From an uncultured bacterium (GTDB lineage: Bacteria > Actinomycetota > Coriobacteriia > Coriobacteriales > Coriobacteriaceae), in NCBI GenBank assembly GCA_905215815.1, contig CAJMRN010000025.1, forward strand, positions 1 through 22,191: DNA of 22,191 bases, read 5' to 3'. The notes below the pieces were generated by a model that did no database searches, had not been told where the DNA came from, and saw only the letters and a program-made list of their open reading frames with translations. Positions 21,547-22,191 of this stretch are shown here, piece by piece; the stretch's first letter is position 1; each line of letters opens with the position of its first letter. A program made the position numbers and the translations under genes.

Positions 21547-22191
21547 TTAGGCATCGAGTTGCGCTTGACGCTCCTTATCGCGTTTGAGCAAGGGCGCCAA
21601 GAACTTGCCAGTATAGCTCTGTGGGCATGCCGCAACCTGCTCTGGCGTACCCGAGACCACGACAGTTCCGCCACCGTTGCCACCCTCGGGACCCATATCG
21701 ATCAGGCGATCGGCGACCTTGATGACATCGAGATTGTGCTCAATCACCAGAACCGTGTTGCCCGCATCGACCAGGCGCTGCAGCACGTCGAGCAGCTGGC
21801 GGACATCCTCAAAATGGAGACCGGTCGTCGGCTCATCCAGAATGTAGAACGTCTTCCCCGTCTGACGGCGGTGGAGTTCCTTGGCGAGCTTTACGCGCTG
21901 TGCCTCGCCACCCGAAAGCGTCGTTGCCGGCTGGCCCAAGCTCACATAACCCAGGCCCACGTCATACAGGGTCTGGAGCTTGCGCTTGATCTGCGGGATA
22001 TTCCCAAAGAACGCCAGCGCCTCGGTGACGCTCATGTCGAGTACGTCCGAGATGGTCTTACCACGGTAGGTGACCTCAAGCGTCTCGCGGTTATAGCGCT
22101 TGCCGCCGCAGACCTCACAGGGGACATAGATATCGGGAAGGAAGTGCATCTCGATCTTAATTTGCCCGTCGCCCTTGCATGCTTCACAGCG
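21547..22191 (-). CDS. uvrA: Excinuclease ABC subunit A, C-terminal part only
   Basis: UvrA is the damage-sensing ATPase of nucleotide excision repair. Only the last 214 residues are in the window, and the frame is open through the right edge. The visible part starts within a zinc finger, with CEAC about 24 residues before CEVCGGKRYN. This is followed by the region DVLDMSVTEALAFF and the second ABC module: signature TLSGGEAQRVKLAKEL, Walker B FYILDEPTTGLH and the H-loop VIEHN. GPEGGNGGGTVVVSGTPEQVA is the usual C-terminal block. An internal ATG at 22147-22149 is not the start. A terminator follows the stop, so uvrA ends its own transcript before ybaK. Its presence near uvrC places two excision-repair genes within 3.5 kb of each other. 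Confidence 0.97.
   Translation of the reverse strand, partial: RCEACKGDGQIKIEMHFLPDIYVPCEVCGGKRYNRETLEVTYRGKTISDVLDMSVTEALAFFGNIPQIKRKLQTLYDVGLGYVSLGQPATTLSGGEAQRVKLAKELHRRQTGKTFYILDEPTTGLHFEDVRQLLDVLQRLVDAGNTVLVIEHNLDVIKVADRLIDMGPEGGNGGGTVVVSGTPEQVAACPQSYTGKFLAPLLKRDKERQAQLDA

Noticed and set aside
1..22191. CRISPR array, tRNA/rRNA genes, insertion sequences or prophage
   Set aside because: I saw no regularly spaced repeats, cloverleaf-like tRNA, transposase or phage genes; the window is fully accounted for by chromosomal genes and short gaps.

Overview
The window looks like chromosomal DNA of a high-GC Gram-positive bacterium, most likely a Coriobacteriia member close to Collinsella. This is inferred from the actinobacterial gene neighbourhood (uvrC, rapZ, whiA, gap, pgk, tpiA), the presence of WhiA, the RapZ P-loop ending in Arg-Thr rather than Lys-Thr/Ser, and a fused permease/ATPase transporter subunit. 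No species can be proven from the sequence alone. Apart from the first gene, every gene lies on the minus strand, so transcription runs from high to low coordinates.

Layout, read in the minus-strand direction: the 3' end of uvrA, closed by a terminator; then a tight block ybaK, murJ and uvrC with gaps of 3-6 nt; then a 364-base regulatory gap. Next comes an approximately 10-kb amino-sugar (sialic acid type) uptake and catabolism cluster. It holds a Tat-type lipoprotein binding protein, a DppB-like permease, a DppC-DppD fusion, a DppF-like ATPase, two AXE1-family esterases (one lacking the nucleophile serine), an N-acetylneuraminate lyase family aldolase, a ROK kinase of NanK type and NanE epimerase. 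The cluster ends in a hairpin terminator. After it come rapZ and whiA, then gap, pgk and a truncated tpiA with its own terminator. A convergent plus-strand WalJ/YycJ-type metallo-hydrolase fills the left edge.

How the genes work together: the binding protein and transporter would import a sialic acid or related solute. The esterase could strip O-acetyl groups. The lyase would split Neu5Ac to ManNAc plus pyruvate, and the ROK kinase and NanE would then give GlcNAc-6-phosphate. No sialidase, NagA, NagB or dedicated regulator is in the window. The cluster sits between uvrC and rapZ, which are normally neighbours in Actinobacteria, and yvcK/glmR is missing between rapZ and whiA.

Most notable: (1) tpiA stops after about half the usual length, losing the catalytic glutamate, although its downstream terminator is intact; (2) a 106-nt imperfect inverted repeat lies between nanA and nanK; (3) the MurJ N-terminal tail carries three ETAV(F/Y)L repeats that resemble actinobacterial kinase/FHA phospho-threonine sites; (4) a catalytically dead-looking esterase is translationally coupled to an intact paralogue; (5) a perfect 21-bp dyad lies in front of the sialic acid operon; (6) UvrC has an altered iron-sulphur cysteine pattern.
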